A stretch of DNA of 64,000 bases from Owenia fusiformis (GCA_903813345.2 CAIIXF020000004.1:24305985-24369984), one strand, 5' to 3'; shown: positions 12,201 through 20,979, counted from the stretch's first letter. Numbers and translations are program-made. Notes: generated by a model not told the origin, from the sequence alone.

Positions 12201-15109
12201 GTCCCGCTCGAACGAGGATCCGGGACATATAAATCGTATGTCCCGCATAAGCCGTCCTCTGGGACATACAATGGCTATACATGTACATGTCTAGGTTATA
12301 TGTCCCGCCCTGGGAATTCACGTCATAAGTATTTCCGCACTGAACTAACACAAAAATGGCAAACGAATGAACATAGCAAAATGTAAGATTTGAAACAAAT
12401 GATGTTGATAATTTCTTAGAAATCACTGCAAATGAGCATACAACGAAGAAAACGCATTCAGATATCGGAACACCATATGACTACTTGGCTACCGATGGTG
12501 AACTACTATCTATAGAAAATCTAGAACAGGAAGACTTGAATAAATGAATATGGTATAAATGCTTATTATTTCAAACCTCATCAGGTATTGAATACCGGGC
12601 CCTAGGGAAGATATATTGCTGAGTGTAATAATTCAAATTGCTATTGCCCGCTGACGTCAAGTGTTATGATAGTTTATTTCGCGTGTTAAACGCAACTGAA
12701 TCTGCCGAGAGTATCAGAAATGTTGAGCATATCATGGAGTCACGAGTTTTCAATAACAACGGACTTGTGATGTAATTAAGAAATATAGACCGAAGAGCAG
12801 GGGCAATATCGTCGAATACACCCCACAGGGTTAGGCACGAACATTCCGGTACCTCGAACGACCGAAGGGAGTGAGGTAGTGAAGTCAGTTTCTCTACTTT
12901 GCCATTATTCATTATGTGCATTAATATCGCAAACAATAGATCAGCCTTACTTACCCGGAGGAGGGGGTGTAGGAGGAGTGGTACAATTTGCCATGCAAAA
13001 TCTGAGCTCATTTTCTAATTTTTTCAATTTTCCCCGCCAACAGCCCTCAAGACATCTTTTGCCACATTTGCGACCCTAGGTGATCACAGGCACTCAGATG
13101 AAATAGTACATGACGTGTATATAAAAGGTTCTCCTGACCCCGTAAAGCAGAATTTAGAACGGGACTTCAATGTGTAAACGTTAAACGTATGATGATAAAA
13201 ATACTTTAAAAATGTAATATATAGAACCTCCATATCTCCCAGGCATATCTCCCGAATACCGGTAATTGAAAATAAATCAAAAACATTTTTTTAGAAAACT
13301 CTACTGGGTATAAGATAAAGCATTTATATGTACGATCGCTTTGGAAATGGGGTTTATTTATCGGGAGATTTGCATATCTACATTTGGTCCCTCGGGTAAA
13401 TATGCATATATCAAAAGATGCATATCTACATATCCTTAGGTCCCTTGGGTAGATATGCAGACATTGATATATGCAAATCTATAATATGATGCATATATGA
13501 TATAAATACATATGCATATCGATCTCTCTCTAGATAAACCCCTTACACAAAAACCTCCCAGTACACAATCCTTATTCACTCAATGTCATATGCACTTTCA
13601 GCTCCAATTTTCCTGGGAAGACATTTTTGAGTTTGATACTAGTATTTGTGTTTTATTCTTATCTAGTGATATGAGGGTTCAAGTTTAATAAACGGCACAA
13701 TTTCGAGGTTAAATTGTTTCGTACGCACATAAACTACTCGTCCAGACAAAACACATCAAATAACCTACCGGTTTAAGATAGCAAACATTTTTGCAACGTT
13801 TGCCAAACTTTGCCTTCTTGCACAATTTACGACAAGGTCCAAACGTAGTACCCTTATTTTTACGTCCAGCAGATCCCTCGGAAACTTTAAACACAAATAA
13901 TTTATCATTAACGTTTCACAACTAGCTTTTTTAATTTTCTCATGTGTAAACTTACCTAATGCTTACAAAGTAAACAACCCTCATCCCAAAGACTTATTAA
14001 TTCTTAAATGCACAGAAATGCGCTTGAAACGAGTCCAAACATGAATTAACATTAAAATTGTGTTCGGGCATGAAATTATACACAATTCACAATTTTATAA
14101 CGGGGCAAATGTACAACAGGATGAGTCCGAAAGGCAACTCAGTCATTCAGCATGGATTAGCAAAGATAAACCTTGTTCAATGTTTTTTGTCTTCTACTAA
14201 GTTTCATTGGTTTCTCTCTAATTGTCACGATTTCATGGCCATCTCCAAAAAAACATGCTCCAAATGCCGAAATGTGTTGTGTAGTGAACAAATTCTGCCC
14301 GATACGATCAATTGGCCTCCAGACACGACTTCATTTTTATGGGATGTTTTGTAAAATTACCATTGTAAAATCGCGATCATTAGAAATAGACCAAATGAAC
14401 TTCATTAAATAATTTTAAAAAAATGAACAACGTTTATTTGTGCCAAATTATAAACACTCGAGCCATATTTATAATGACTGAAAAACTATTATTTGTTTTG
14501 GGTTACCTTTTCGGCTCACCCTGTCCCTCTATAATATGGTATGCACACTGCATCGATTGTGAGGTTTTCTTGACATTCACAAGACATACATCTTGATTTC
14601 AATAGCGGAAAAATCTCCCAATCCAACCCCTTGAGTTCACAGGAACATAAACCAAATAACTTTTAAAGTACTGTCCTTATTCCACACACAATTGAAAAGA
14701 GAATAGATCGTTTTGAGCAATTCTTAACCGGCGTCGATCTTTCTGCGTCCAAAGCAAATATAAAAGATTGAGTAACTAGATAGATGGCTGTATTTGAAGA
14801 ATGACCAAGTGAGAATGAGGCAAACAGCAATATATTCAAACTTAAAGTTGTTCATGATAGAGAACGAAGCCTTAAAAAGATGATCACGTTTCTTTAATCA
14901 AACTTAAACCGTTTAAAATAATCAGCATGCCATTTTATCTTGAAGTGTAAAGTGGTATATTCTAATTAGTAGTTTTATTAAAAAAAACATAAAGAAATAC
15001 TATTGGCTTTCAAGAGATGGAAATAATAAGAGCATAGTAATAACCTACCTAACACCGCCAGTACTATGACCAAAACGGCCACCGAGATGGTTCCGCGTAG
15101 TTGCAACAT
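2916..15109 (-). CDS. Secreted modular protein with sushi/CCP and TSR-like domains (12 exons, about 624 aa)
   Basis: Spliced model (minus strand): 15049-15109, 13769-13884, 12955-13075, 11819-12004, 10414-10461, 9631-9864, 9364-9426, 7840-8025, 7637-7672, 5538-5771, 4294-4527, 2916-3271. The lengths sum to 1875 nt, exactly 625 codons, and every junction keeps frame. The product starts with a signal peptide and has two sushi/CCP domains, four Trp/Cys-rich modules resembling thrombospondin type 1 repeats, and proline-rich hinges, ending in a Thr tract with no transmembrane segment. Sushi and TSR domains bind proteins and glycans outside cells, so an extracellular matrix, adhesion or humoral (complement-like) role is inferred; the real partner is unknown. 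Most module exons are phase 1-1, which fits exon shuffling. Weak points are the acceptor at 9426 and a GC donor at 11818. A TATA-like box lies just upstream. No named orthologue was recognised. Confidence 0.75.
2971..3003. repeat. Coding triplet microsatellite (GTT/ACA)
   Basis: Eight or so uninterrupted GTT units on the plus strand, read as ACA (Thr) codons in exon 12. An in-frame triplet repeat in a mucin-like tail can change length without a frameshift. Confidence 0.85.
3697..4190. mobile_element. Foldback element with a nested palindrome
   Basis: Outer arms of about 75 bases: attcaaacatggcc... at 3697 matches the reverse complement of the block ending tgtttgaattc at 4190, both including ccaatcagaatgcagca. 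Inside, 3791-3922 is a second inverted repeat (gccattcaa ... ttgaatggc) with a cgaaccgaaggtg-type loop. It lies in intron 11 of the secreted gene. No coding content. Confidence 0.65.
4294..4527 (-). CDS. Exon 11: TSR-like module c (recent copy of exon 10)
   Basis: Same length, phase and donor (GTAAGC) as exon 10. The mature residues differ at about six places, nearly all in the first half; the second half from TCYRTRQCLC through PCCLL is identical in protein. Both splice sites look usable (acceptor CTATAG), so this is a functional tandem duplicate and not a pseudo-exon. Confidence 0.85.
4709..5155 (+). pseudogene. Crypton-type tyrosine recombinase fragment, N-terminal part, frameshifted
   Basis: An open frame 4709-5035 contains SLLESKDSQDTKKNLKLC, then FLKKFYVGIRKKDGGLYKL and a helix ending in RIHQRD, the pattern of the N-terminal (SAM-like) region of Crypton-derived proteins such as KIAA1958/ZMYM/QRICH1 (DUF3504 group). 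The frame stops at TAA 5033-5035, but the next frame continues FKASNDVFKAMVVELQKSGK, which is the expected following part, so there is a one-base shift. The catalytic Arg...His-x2-Arg...Tyr region is absent; a hairpin element begins at 5163. This is a dead transposon piece in intron 10 of the minus-strand gene. Confidence 0.65.
5163..5293. mobile_element. Hairpin MITE, arms about 49-58 bp
   Basis: Left arm acaattatagacctctcc... and right arm ...ggagaggtcaataattgt are inverted copies; the inner 45 bases (ggtttactgtcaaaatt... with atcccgagactgtaaacc) match almost perfectly. The centre is a 15-base GC-rich loop. It closes off the Crypton fragment on its 3' side. Confidence 0.75.
5538..5771 (-). 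CDS. Exon 10: TSR-like module b
   Basis: Phase 1-1, 234 bases, starting CNWGPWGTYTAYGQC and closing SKEYKTKPCC before a Ser/Thr/Pro hinge. The Ser-Cys of module a is Thr-Tyr here, leaving nine cysteines, an odd number that could leave one free for cross-linking. It is nearly identical to exon 11; the duplicated block also includes about 75 bases of downstream intron. Confidence 0.85.
6125..7111. mobile_element. TA-flanked foldback transposon, mariner/Tc-type, transposase tail in both arms
   Basis: The ends are cagggtgaccgg and ctggtcatcctg with TA on both sides (6123-6124, 7112-7113). The arms are inverted copies over several hundred bases. The right arm reads PPDFFLWGNLKDNVYQNN, the conserved C-terminal block of mariner/Tc-like DDE transposases; the left arm carries the same block on the minus strand (PADFFLYGYLKDNLYQNN). 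No full transposase is present, so it is non-autonomous, built from two opposed 3' ends. It sits in intron 9 of the secreted gene. Confidence 0.75.
7637..7672 (-). CDS. Exon 9: short proline hinge
   Basis: A 36-base phase 1-1 exon, MRHPITLPPPP after the split Lys codon, between TTTTCAG and GTGAGT. It is homologous in position and signals to exon 5. Confidence 0.7.
7840..8025 (-). CDS. Exon 8: sushi/CCP domain 2
   Basis: A near copy of exon 4, same length (186 bases) and same phase 1-1. The four sushi cysteines and the pre-C4 Trp are kept (YGYWDGSVPTC). Differences include R for M after VYGR and Y for N before GYW. Its donor is the canonical GTAAGT, unlike exon 4. The two exons clearly arose by duplication of a sushi-hinge-TSR block. 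Confidence 0.85.
9364..9426 (-). CDS. Exon 7: short Cys/Pro hinge
   Basis: A 63-base phase 1-1 exon ending CMPQICTTRPPTR with a strong donor (GAG|GTAAGT). Two cysteines sit five residues apart. The acceptor used (GGTAAG) is the only AG that keeps phase, and its pyrimidine tract is poor, so the 5' edge is the least certain of the gene. It links TSR-like module a to sushi 2. Confidence 0.5.
9512..9571. mobile_element. Half copy of the 2754-2901 MITE
   Basis: Reads gtggtcacatttgctacg then a ggcgcccggccga block, matching one arm of the foldback element at 2754-2901. The opposite arm was not found nearby. Confidence 0.5.
9631..9864 (-). CDS. Exon 6: TSR-like module a
   Basis: A 78-residue phase 1-1 exon beginning CHWGPWGSCTQYGEC, the W-x2-W-x2-C core of thrombospondin type 1 repeats, then TCYQTRKCLC and a terminal SKEYKSNPCC followed by a Thr/Pro hinge. 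It has ten cysteines, more than the six of a classical TSR, so this is a variant family. The acceptor is TACAG and the donor GTAAGT. Confidence 0.8.
10414..10461 (-). CDS. Exon 5: proline-rich hinge
   Basis: A 48-base phase 1-1 exon reading KRYRPPPPPIPPPPP after the split codon, between acceptor TTTACAG and donor GTGAGT. It joins sushi 1 to the first TSR-like module. The equivalent hinge after sushi 2 is exon 9, with the same flanking signals (CAG|AGA...CCAA|GTGAGT). Confidence 0.75.
10504..11565. mobile_element. TA-flanked DNA transposon, about 1.06 kb, non-autonomous
   Basis: Terminal inverted repeats cagggtgatcactaagttct and its inverse ending gatcaccctg, flanked by TA (10502-10503 and 11566-11567). 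Internal open frames (for example 10843-11031) are short and show no intact transposase. The ends resemble other cagggtga-type elements in the window. It interrupts intron 4 of the secreted gene. Confidence 0.75.
11819..12004 (-). CDS. Exon 4: sushi/CCP domain 1, probable GC-AG donor
   Basis: A single-exon sushi domain of about 61 residues with four cysteines: TC at the start, RFVCD, YITC and VPTC, plus the conserved Trp before the last Cys (NGYWDSSVPTC). Phase 1-1. At the end, where the paralogous exon at 7840-8025 has TGCA|GTAAGT, this copy has TGCA|GCAAGT, so a GC-AG intron is the simplest reading; a GT donor three bases on (GTCTTT) would break the frame. Confidence 0.8.
12105..12320. repeat. 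Palindromic repeat cluster (gagcgggtgata / tatgtcccgc)
   Basis: A hairpin at about 12105-12170 pairs gagcgggtgat with atcacccgctc. It is followed by several copies of tatgtcccgc in both orientations to 12310. The same words occur at 44.1-44.25 kb, so this is a dispersed palindromic family. Confidence 0.6.
12383..12547 (+). pseudogene. Second Crypton-type fragment (N-terminal)
   Basis: The frame reads VRFETNDVDNFLEITANEHT, then TKKTHSDIG, YLATDG and EELLSIENL-like text ending DLN, stop. This matches the start of Crypton/KIAA1958-type proteins (a DV..FL....N..TK.KT.SD pattern with a following IE.....LN motif). Upstream in-frame stops and the early TGA show it is dead. It differs in sequence from the 4709-5155 fragment, so the two are separate insertions. 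Confidence 0.5.
12640..12900. repeat. Dispersed repeat also found at 55.80-56.09 kb
   Basis: Shared words include tattgcccgctgacgtca, tcaagtgttatgat and cgcgtgttaaacgc, then tgttgagcat, in the same order at both loci. It lies next to palindromes at both places, so it is probably part of a composite non-autonomous element. Confidence 0.6.
12955..13075 (-). CDS. Exon 3: basic Cys-rich segment plus proline hinge
   Basis: Starts GRKCGKRCLEGC (C-x3-C-x3-C), then a charged helix-like KLKKLENEL stretch, two more cysteines (C-x3-C) and a TTPPTPPPP hinge. Acceptor CCTAG, donor GTAAGT, phase 0 to 1. With exon 2 it gives nine cysteines. A degenerate repeat related to 55.98-56.09 kb lies just downstream on this strand. 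Confidence 0.7.
13245..13575. repeat. Palindromic repeat with ccctcgggt-type words
   Basis: Inverted blocks such as ggggtttattta / tagataaacccc flank repeated tgcatatctacat words and two ccctcgggta / cccttgggta blocks. The right edge (aacctcccagtacacaa) resembles the right edge of the palindrome at 44432-44570. It occupies intron 2 of the secreted gene. Confidence 0.55.
13769..13884 (-). CDS. Exon 2: basic Cys-rich segment
   Basis: Completes a Val codon with exon 1, then runs SEGSAGRKNKG into a stretch with cysteines in a C-x3-C...C-x3-C arrangement among many Lys/Arg residues, closing CYLKP. The acceptor is AAAG and the donor GTAGGT; the exon is phase 1 to 0. No known domain was recognised. 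It pairs with exon 3, which has the same C-x3-C theme, so the two may form one small disulfide-linked unit. Confidence 0.65.
14095..14525 (+). mobile_element. Degenerate mariner/Tc-like transposase tail
   Basis: The frame ending INWPPDTTSFLWDVL resembles the WPP.SPDLTP.DFFLW block of mariner/Tc transposases. The region closes with ttttcggctcaccctg, the inverse of the cagggtga terminal type seen at 6125 and 10504. The left end is not recognisable. It lies in intron 1 of the secreted gene. Confidence 0.5.
15049..15109 (-). CDS. Exon 1: signal peptide
   Basis: Begins MLQLRGTISVAVLVIVLAVL: a short basic start followed by an uninterrupted hydrophobic core, typical of a secretory signal. It ends in phase 1 at a strong donor (GTAGGT). 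Cleavage is probably near the junction with exon 2. The ATG is the first one downstream of a TATA-like box. Confidence 0.75.
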
Positions 15110-15141
15110 GTTGAATATGACGAACGTGTCCCAGGGGAGTA

Positions 15142-15149
15142 GTTATATA
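15142..15149 (-). promoter_or_regulatory. TATA-like box
   Basis: The minus strand reads TATATAAC 33-40 bases upstream of the start ATG at 15109. Normal TATA spacing would place transcription start about 10 bases before the ATG, giving a very short leader. Position is the only support. Confidence 0.35.
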
Positions 15150-15716
15150 ACGATATTGAGTTGATATAGTTCAGGTAAACAGCACGTACATCAAACAAAA
15201 CATTTCGATAATGTGACAATATTTCACAGGGGTACTCGCTTGTTTTAGGATTTACGACAACTGAGGCGTCGACGTTTTGTTGATCTTATGGTAGTTACAG
15301 TGGGCGCGAACTGAAAGGCAAAAACATATATTTGTTATGTCATTGTTTCAGACAGAGCGATTGACAGCATTAACAAAAGCCCCTGGTTATGTTTGGTGAT
15401 TAAACAGAACAGTATAAATATTTACTTTTAAAAATCAAAGCAAACTTATGCTTTACCTCCTGTGGTTCTTTAAAATATCGATATCTCGAATTTAATTGGC
15501 TGAGAGGATTTTCACGTGACGGAATGATATATTAGTTTCATTTCTTACGCTTTTTTATTTTCTATTTTTCGGATTGCTTTTTTAGAGTGAATCAGTATTG
15601 TTCATCACGTTAGGTGGCTAACAATGACGTTTTTCGCTAACCAGTTGGCTTTACCTGATGAGGAAGACTACGGGTATTGCGAAAAAACATTTCATCTAAT
15701 GAGAGCAATTGATAAA

Positions 15717-15911
15717 CACTCCCCTCCATAAGTTTGGTAACCGAAAGTTTTCTTTGAATAGCATAGTAAATCCCTTTATTGTTTGAATCTTAATTTTGTT
15801 CCTTAGGTAAGTACATTGGTTCGAAATCTTATGACTTTGAAAAATATTTTTAATCGCTAAACAGGCTTCAATAAATGAGACTACAGGTTAGCACCATTAT
15901 GGAGGGGAGTG
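15717..15911. mobile_element. 195-bp MITE, ends CACTCCCCTCCATAA
   Basis: Left end cactcccctccataag, right end ttatggaggggagtg followed by TA. The terminal repeats match those of the larger foldback at 28672-29459, so both belong to one family; this is a short deleted member just upstream of the secreted gene. Confidence 0.75.
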
Positions 15912-16223
15912 TATTCATATCGAATGCATGCCTCTAAAAATGTTAAGATGTATGCCTTTCCTTCGTTGTGGGTTCCCATAGGCGATCCTCTATCACCAAG
16001 CTGGTACCGTCACGCCTATGGTTTGGCCATTTATCTTAAGAGATAGGCCTATTGGCAGATATTTAGGTTTAGATCAGTACAAGACATGTTTGTCTGCCGA
16101 TTGTGCATCTTGTGATTATCATCATTTCACTATTCAAAGATGTACATGGGTTCCAACAATGAATTGGTGCATTCCCACCAATTGTTGGGAATCACAGGGA
16201 ATTCAGGGATCACAGCGCAGCTC

Positions 16224-16325
16224 TGCCAACGATGCAGCTCACGTTTGCCTTTGGCTTCGGCTGCCAACGATGCGACCCACGTTTGCTGCCAACGATGTAG
16301 CTTTCGTGTGCCTTCGGCTTCCGTT
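16224..16325. repeat. Short minisatellite (tgccaacgatg unit)
   Basis: Three degenerate units of tgccaacgatg followed by cacgtttgc and a cttcggct motif. Two overlapping plus-strand open frames (16018-16565) run through it but lack splice context or known motifs. Confidence 0.55.
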
Positions 16326-16467
16326 CAATGTGTTATTGGAGGTAGACTTGCATACTTGTACCCCCCGACCACTAGTACACATATGCAGTTGGTCGCTTCA
16401 ATTCTCCAATCTAGCTTGTACCCAAAACTTCGTCCATCATATCAAGCGACACGTCGCGGGATCACAC

Positions 16468-16535
16468 AAGCTCTCAATCAAGTATTCCAATCAATCAAAA
16501 ATTCAATCACTCAATCATTCAATCAATCAATCAAA
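16468..16535. repeat. AATC tetranucleotide microsatellite
   Basis: Degenerate run of tcaa/aatc units. Confidence 0.75.
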
Positions 16536-17187
16536 AGAACATATATGAATTTGAAATCAAGATAGATAACTTGGTGGGGTGGATTGCCCTAACCACTGTT
16601 AGTATTAATGTATAATCAAATGACTTTCTTTCAGGGAACCCCAAGCCAAAGTTTAGTAAATAAATGTAATATAATTTAATTCTTGTGTTGTTGTGAATCA
16701 TAAATCCTATATGAGTTGCTGACGATATCCTTTTAACTGTTAAGATCATTCGAACGAAAATGCTGTTAACATATACCTGTACCATTCTCACTCTTATACG
16801 CGTCAGCATTACCTTTACATAATGTATAAATATACATTGATATGTACGCGGCATCGTGTAAATATATATTACTGGGTATATTACAATTGTACATTATAAA
16901 GATAATTATAACTAATAATTGTAGTAATTATAACAATATAACCTGTAATTGTCCATTGATCTTCTAAACCTCTTATGAAACCAAATTTACGTAATACATT
17001 CACATGGATGCGTTTTTTTGAATATAGTTATGATTTGAAACAGGTATAAAGTGCAAAGTTTTGAGAAGGTGTGTCCAGTATGTATTCTAGATGAAATTTA
17101 ACATTTAAAAAATGACAACGCTTAAAATGTTCTAGACTCTTACGGTGGACGGAAATGGAATCATTTAGAAAAAGACTCGGAGAAACA

Positions 17188-17385
17188 TACGAGGGATGAT
17201 CATAAAGTTCTCATAACATATCTCTAATTGCTGTATTGTTCAATATATTCTATATTCTAATGAAATTTTCACAGAATGTGCAACAAAGAATGTCGTATTA
17301 ATCCAACAAAAATCTATTTAGTATAACAAAAATATTAGATGAGAAATAGTTGCCACAGTAACTGGAAATCAAGGCACCCGTGGCA
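17188..17385 (+). mobile_element. Partial TA-type DNA element (acgagggatgatcataaagt end)
   Basis: The 5' end and following 190 bases match, in inverse, the block 19400-19600 (shared words: caatatattct, agaatgtgca, gtataacaaaaatatta). Only one terminus was found here. Confidence 0.55.
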
Positions 17386-17709
17386 AATAAAAAAACTGGC
17401 TAGAATATCCCCCCCCTTACCAATTTTAAATTCATAATAAGTTATTATACAAGCTTTCAAACAGATTAAATTGTATTATTACCACCTTGCAGGGCCTGTT
17501 CTAGGGGTTTTAGTACTAGTTGAGAAGGCATTTAAATTGCTATATTGACGTGAGCAATATTGTGTCGGGCGTTAATGACTTTAGTCGGGCAATAATGACA
17601 TTATCCGCCCGGCTATGTTTCCCGGGAAAAGTGATATCGTTCAGTGCGTAAGATTTTCTATTTCAAATTTGCTATTTCAGCCCTGGCATTAACGGTGGAA
17701 ATAATAGTG

Positions 17710-17809
17710 ATAACGTCATTTCTGCGGGCAAAATAGTGAAATATTGGACCTTGGGCCTGCGGCCCTTGGTCCAATATTTCACTATATTGCCCTTTGAAAT
17801 GACGTTATT
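17710..17809. repeat. Palindrome, arms about 45 bp, GC-rich loop
   Basis: taacgtcatttc... pairs with ...gaaatgacgtta through caatatttcactata; the apex is ttgggcctgcggcccttgg. Related halves with gggc-rich words lie immediately upstream (17555-17640). Confidence 0.75.
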
Positions 17810-18021
17810 GTCCTATTGTATTGTATTACATACCTAGCGAAGCATTTGTATGGAAGTCAATGGGAAAGTTAGCGAGCTATATCCACCGATATTGCCCGAT
17901 TACCCCGATATAGCCCGCTTACCTCGTTTTGATATTAGATTTCTTTAATAACCATGATAATATCATGACGTCACGTCATTGATACAAAGTAACCATGGGA
18001 ACAAAGGCATGTAATACATCA

Positions 18022-18133
18022 GTTATGTCACTATGACGTGAAATATGCCTTCGTTCTTGCCCAAATATAGAGCCTCCCAAGGTCGGCCTATATTGGGAGA
18101 ACTCAGGCATATTTCACGTCATAGTGACATAAC
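18022..18133. repeat. Palindrome with 29-bp perfect outer arms
   Basis: gttatgtcactatgacgtga... at 18022-18050 is matched exactly in inverse at 18105-18133. Inner cccaaatatag / ctatattggg also pairs, around a cctcccaaggtcgg apex. Confidence 0.8.
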
Positions 18134-18165
18134 CTCTAAGTATTGTATTATGTGTTCTTGACAGT

Positions 18166-18902
18166 ATAGGTACCCCGAGACCGACATTTACGTCACATAT
18201 TCTGAAGTAATGCCAATTTGGCATTTCAGTTAGATTTGAACTTTTTGATATGCCAAAAGGGTTATGTTGTTAGAATATCATGCTGCCTGTGGTAACACAT
18301 AAAAGATTATAGTATTGTGATGTCAAAGTGTTGTATGGTCGGGGTTTGCAGGTCGATTTGAGAATGCACTGTGGAAGAAGAGGTTAGTTAGAGGAGGTAA
18401 CACACCATACTCCATGTGTACAATGCCCCTGCCAAAATATCTCAAACTGTGCAGGATACAATATCCCTGGACCTGAACATGAAGCCCTTGACCATGCAGC
18501 CTTTAGTCCAGATCTGGCCACGCAATTATTTATTTTTATACTACTTATTTCTGTAGAGAAAGGGTGCAGGTTTAATGACATTGATGAAATAGAACCAGCT
18601 GTGTAACTTCAGCTTGCTACTATGTCAGAGAATGGATTTGGCCATGCACTGTCTTTCAATCTTGGGTTAAGAGGATAATGAGGAGTGTGTAGCACTTAAT
18701 GGAACCAATGTAAAATGAAGGTGGCATGAATGCCACAAAGTGATGACAAAATATTCAAAATCAATTATGGCGTAATCGAAATGGTGCAATTCATAACCAT
18801 CATGGTTCGTTTTGTTCAACTTGCATTAAACTGAATTGCACGTTAAATGAGCTAAATAGCTTCAGAATGTGTGACGTCATGTCGGTCCCGGGGTACATAT
18901 AC
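18166..18902. mobile_element. Non-autonomous DNA element, TIR about 35-40 bp
   Basis: gtaccccgagaccgacat... at the left and its inverse (...atgtcggtcccggggtac) at the right, both followed inward by a cgtcac(a)tattctgaag-like block. The interior has no intact coding frame. Confidence 0.6.
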
Positions 18903-19389
18903 CTCCTTGCACATAAATAAAGATATATCAAAATATATGACATGCTTTGTCTCCAAATCTTCAGAGTTGATAGAAAATTAAATGATATATCACTGGTGAA
19001 AAAATTAAAGAGATTCGTATATAAAAAGCATCTATGTAAAAAAGCGTCCATTACATATTGATCACCCATCGTATATGATCTCATAATAGTTGATCGTAAT
19101 ACTTCATACGAAGTGATATTAGACCCTACAACTGTTTTGTCAAATGACCAGAGAAAAGTTCATTTTAATATGTTTAGACCAAACACAGGGTGTAATTGTG
19201 TTGATATCTTTGTAATATATTTGTTTTACATCATCTCTAGTCTGCGCAAAGGATTATACAAACTTACCGTAACCTTTTATCAGTATAAATAATATTTTTC
19301 CGAAGATCTCTGAAGCTATTGCATTATCTCACTATATCATAATATGTTTGATAATTTATCATGTATATAAACATGGTTAATAAGGGTCA

Positions 19390-19600
19390 TTCTCTAAGTT
19401 GTTTCTTTTGCCCCCTGTGTGATGATTTCTCGTTACTATGGTAACCATTACTTATCTTACTAATATTTTTGTTATACTTAATGTTTTCGACATTTTATCC
19501 TGCACATTCTGGGAAAAGTTCATCAGAATATATTGAAAAATCAAGAAATTAGAAAGATATTAAGAGAACTATATGACCACCCCTCGAATATTATACGACA
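19390..19600 (-). mobile_element. DNA element with cgagggGTGGTCATAtagttct end
   Basis: The right end (agaactatatgaccacccctcg) and left end (agggtcattctctaagtt) form an imperfect terminal repeat; the body matches 17188-17385 in inverse. It contains the palindrome gttactatggtaac. Confidence 0.5.
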
Positions 19601-19760
19601 AGATAATCAATGTAGAATGTAAGTGTATTTTAAACGTAATAACAAATATTATACGGGGCGTCATATTAGTATTTTCTTCCCTTAACTTTTTGATTTGGAA
19701 ATAACGTAAGGTTAACATATATCATATTAAAGGGAATTTAATTTGCTGATCATACATACA

Positions 19761-20491
19761 CTGAAGGTCCACGTGCACTATGGCAAGTGATTTTAGACGG
19801 TTATATCTTTCACCATGAGTACTTTCGGGGCATAAATACAGTGGTTTTTACTAAAACAATATTTTTCTTTCAAGTGAAGTCCTCCTGATGATAAAAATAT
19901 CAATCGAAGAAAATTCGAAAATTTATAAATAGGGACCCCACGTCAACAATTTTTTTTCAAAATGTTGAACTTATTTACTCAAAAGAGGATCTCATTTTTT
20001 CTGATTTTTATTGCATGAAAAGATTATTGAACATGGGGTCTGAAACATCTTTAAAAGTAGAATGGTATTGAAAGTCTAGTTTTGAAGATATCAATTTTCC
20101 ATGACCAAAATCATGCTGAAAACAATGGATAGCATGAGTTTGCTATGGGAAAATAACATGGGAAATGTGTTTTTAACTTAATCACATTTCAATACCCATC
20201 CCCTTTTCAGTAGTTGGTAATATAGTGCAGAAGAAACTTTTTATATATTCAAATTGAGAAAAAAACAAGATCCTCTTTTAGAAAATAAGCCGTACATTTT
20301 TAAAAAGTGACAAGGTGGGGTCCTAATCCATAATTTTTCAGAGAGTTGGCTTGATATTTTACTACCATGGAGACTTCACTTGAAATATAACATATTGTTT
20401 TACTAAAATCCACTGAATTTATACCGAGAAAGCACTCATGGTGAAAGATATGACTGTCTAAACCACTTGACACTGCAGATGGACCTTTCAG
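19761..20491. mobile_element. Foldback element, about 730 bp, long arms
   Basis: ctgaaggtcc... at the left is inverted at the right (...ggacctttcag), and the arms remain alignable for about 180 bases (atatctttcaccatgagt, taaaacaatat, tttcaagtgaagtc). The short minus-strand open frame 20300-20584 is just the arm read through and is not a gene. Confidence 0.75.
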
Positions 20492-20979
20492 AAGATTGGT
20501 GGAATTCCAATTTTTTAGTGATGCCCGTATTTCGGATTTCGTATGTTTTCCACAAGCAGCTCTAGTTGGCAGCCTCAATCTCACGAGGATACGATTCCAA
20601 CAAGTTCAGAAACAGGGTGTTGGACTTTCCAGTCTTCCAAGAGCTTTCTTGATACATTTGAGCAATGTTTCGTGGCTAAACATTTTCTCTTCTGGTTGTT
20701 TTTCGGTTTATTTGTCTACCTCGTCCTTTATAATCGCAGTATCAACTTTTCACCGTTCATTTACTATAATGGTAATTTTACTTGTTTTGAACAAAAAAAA
20801 ACAGAAGGCGCAAATTACATGGTCACATGTTTTCAACAACAAAAAACTTATCCGAGCGCACTAACACTCACAATTACACTCGTAATTTGCAACGCATGGG
20901 CTTATGTTCTTTCTCATGATACCTAGGGGGAATTATGCGATGCGCTCACCCGCGGACAGTTCATAACCGCACCTATTCA

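Noticed and set aside
16018-16565. Two overlapping plus-strand open frames of 141-176 codons
   Set aside because: They run through a minisatellite and an AATC microsatellite, have no splice context or motif, and the codons follow the repeat unit.
20300-20926. Overlapping frames on both strands (up to 127 codons)
   Set aside because: 20300-20491 is the arm of a foldback element; the rest has no recognisable motif.
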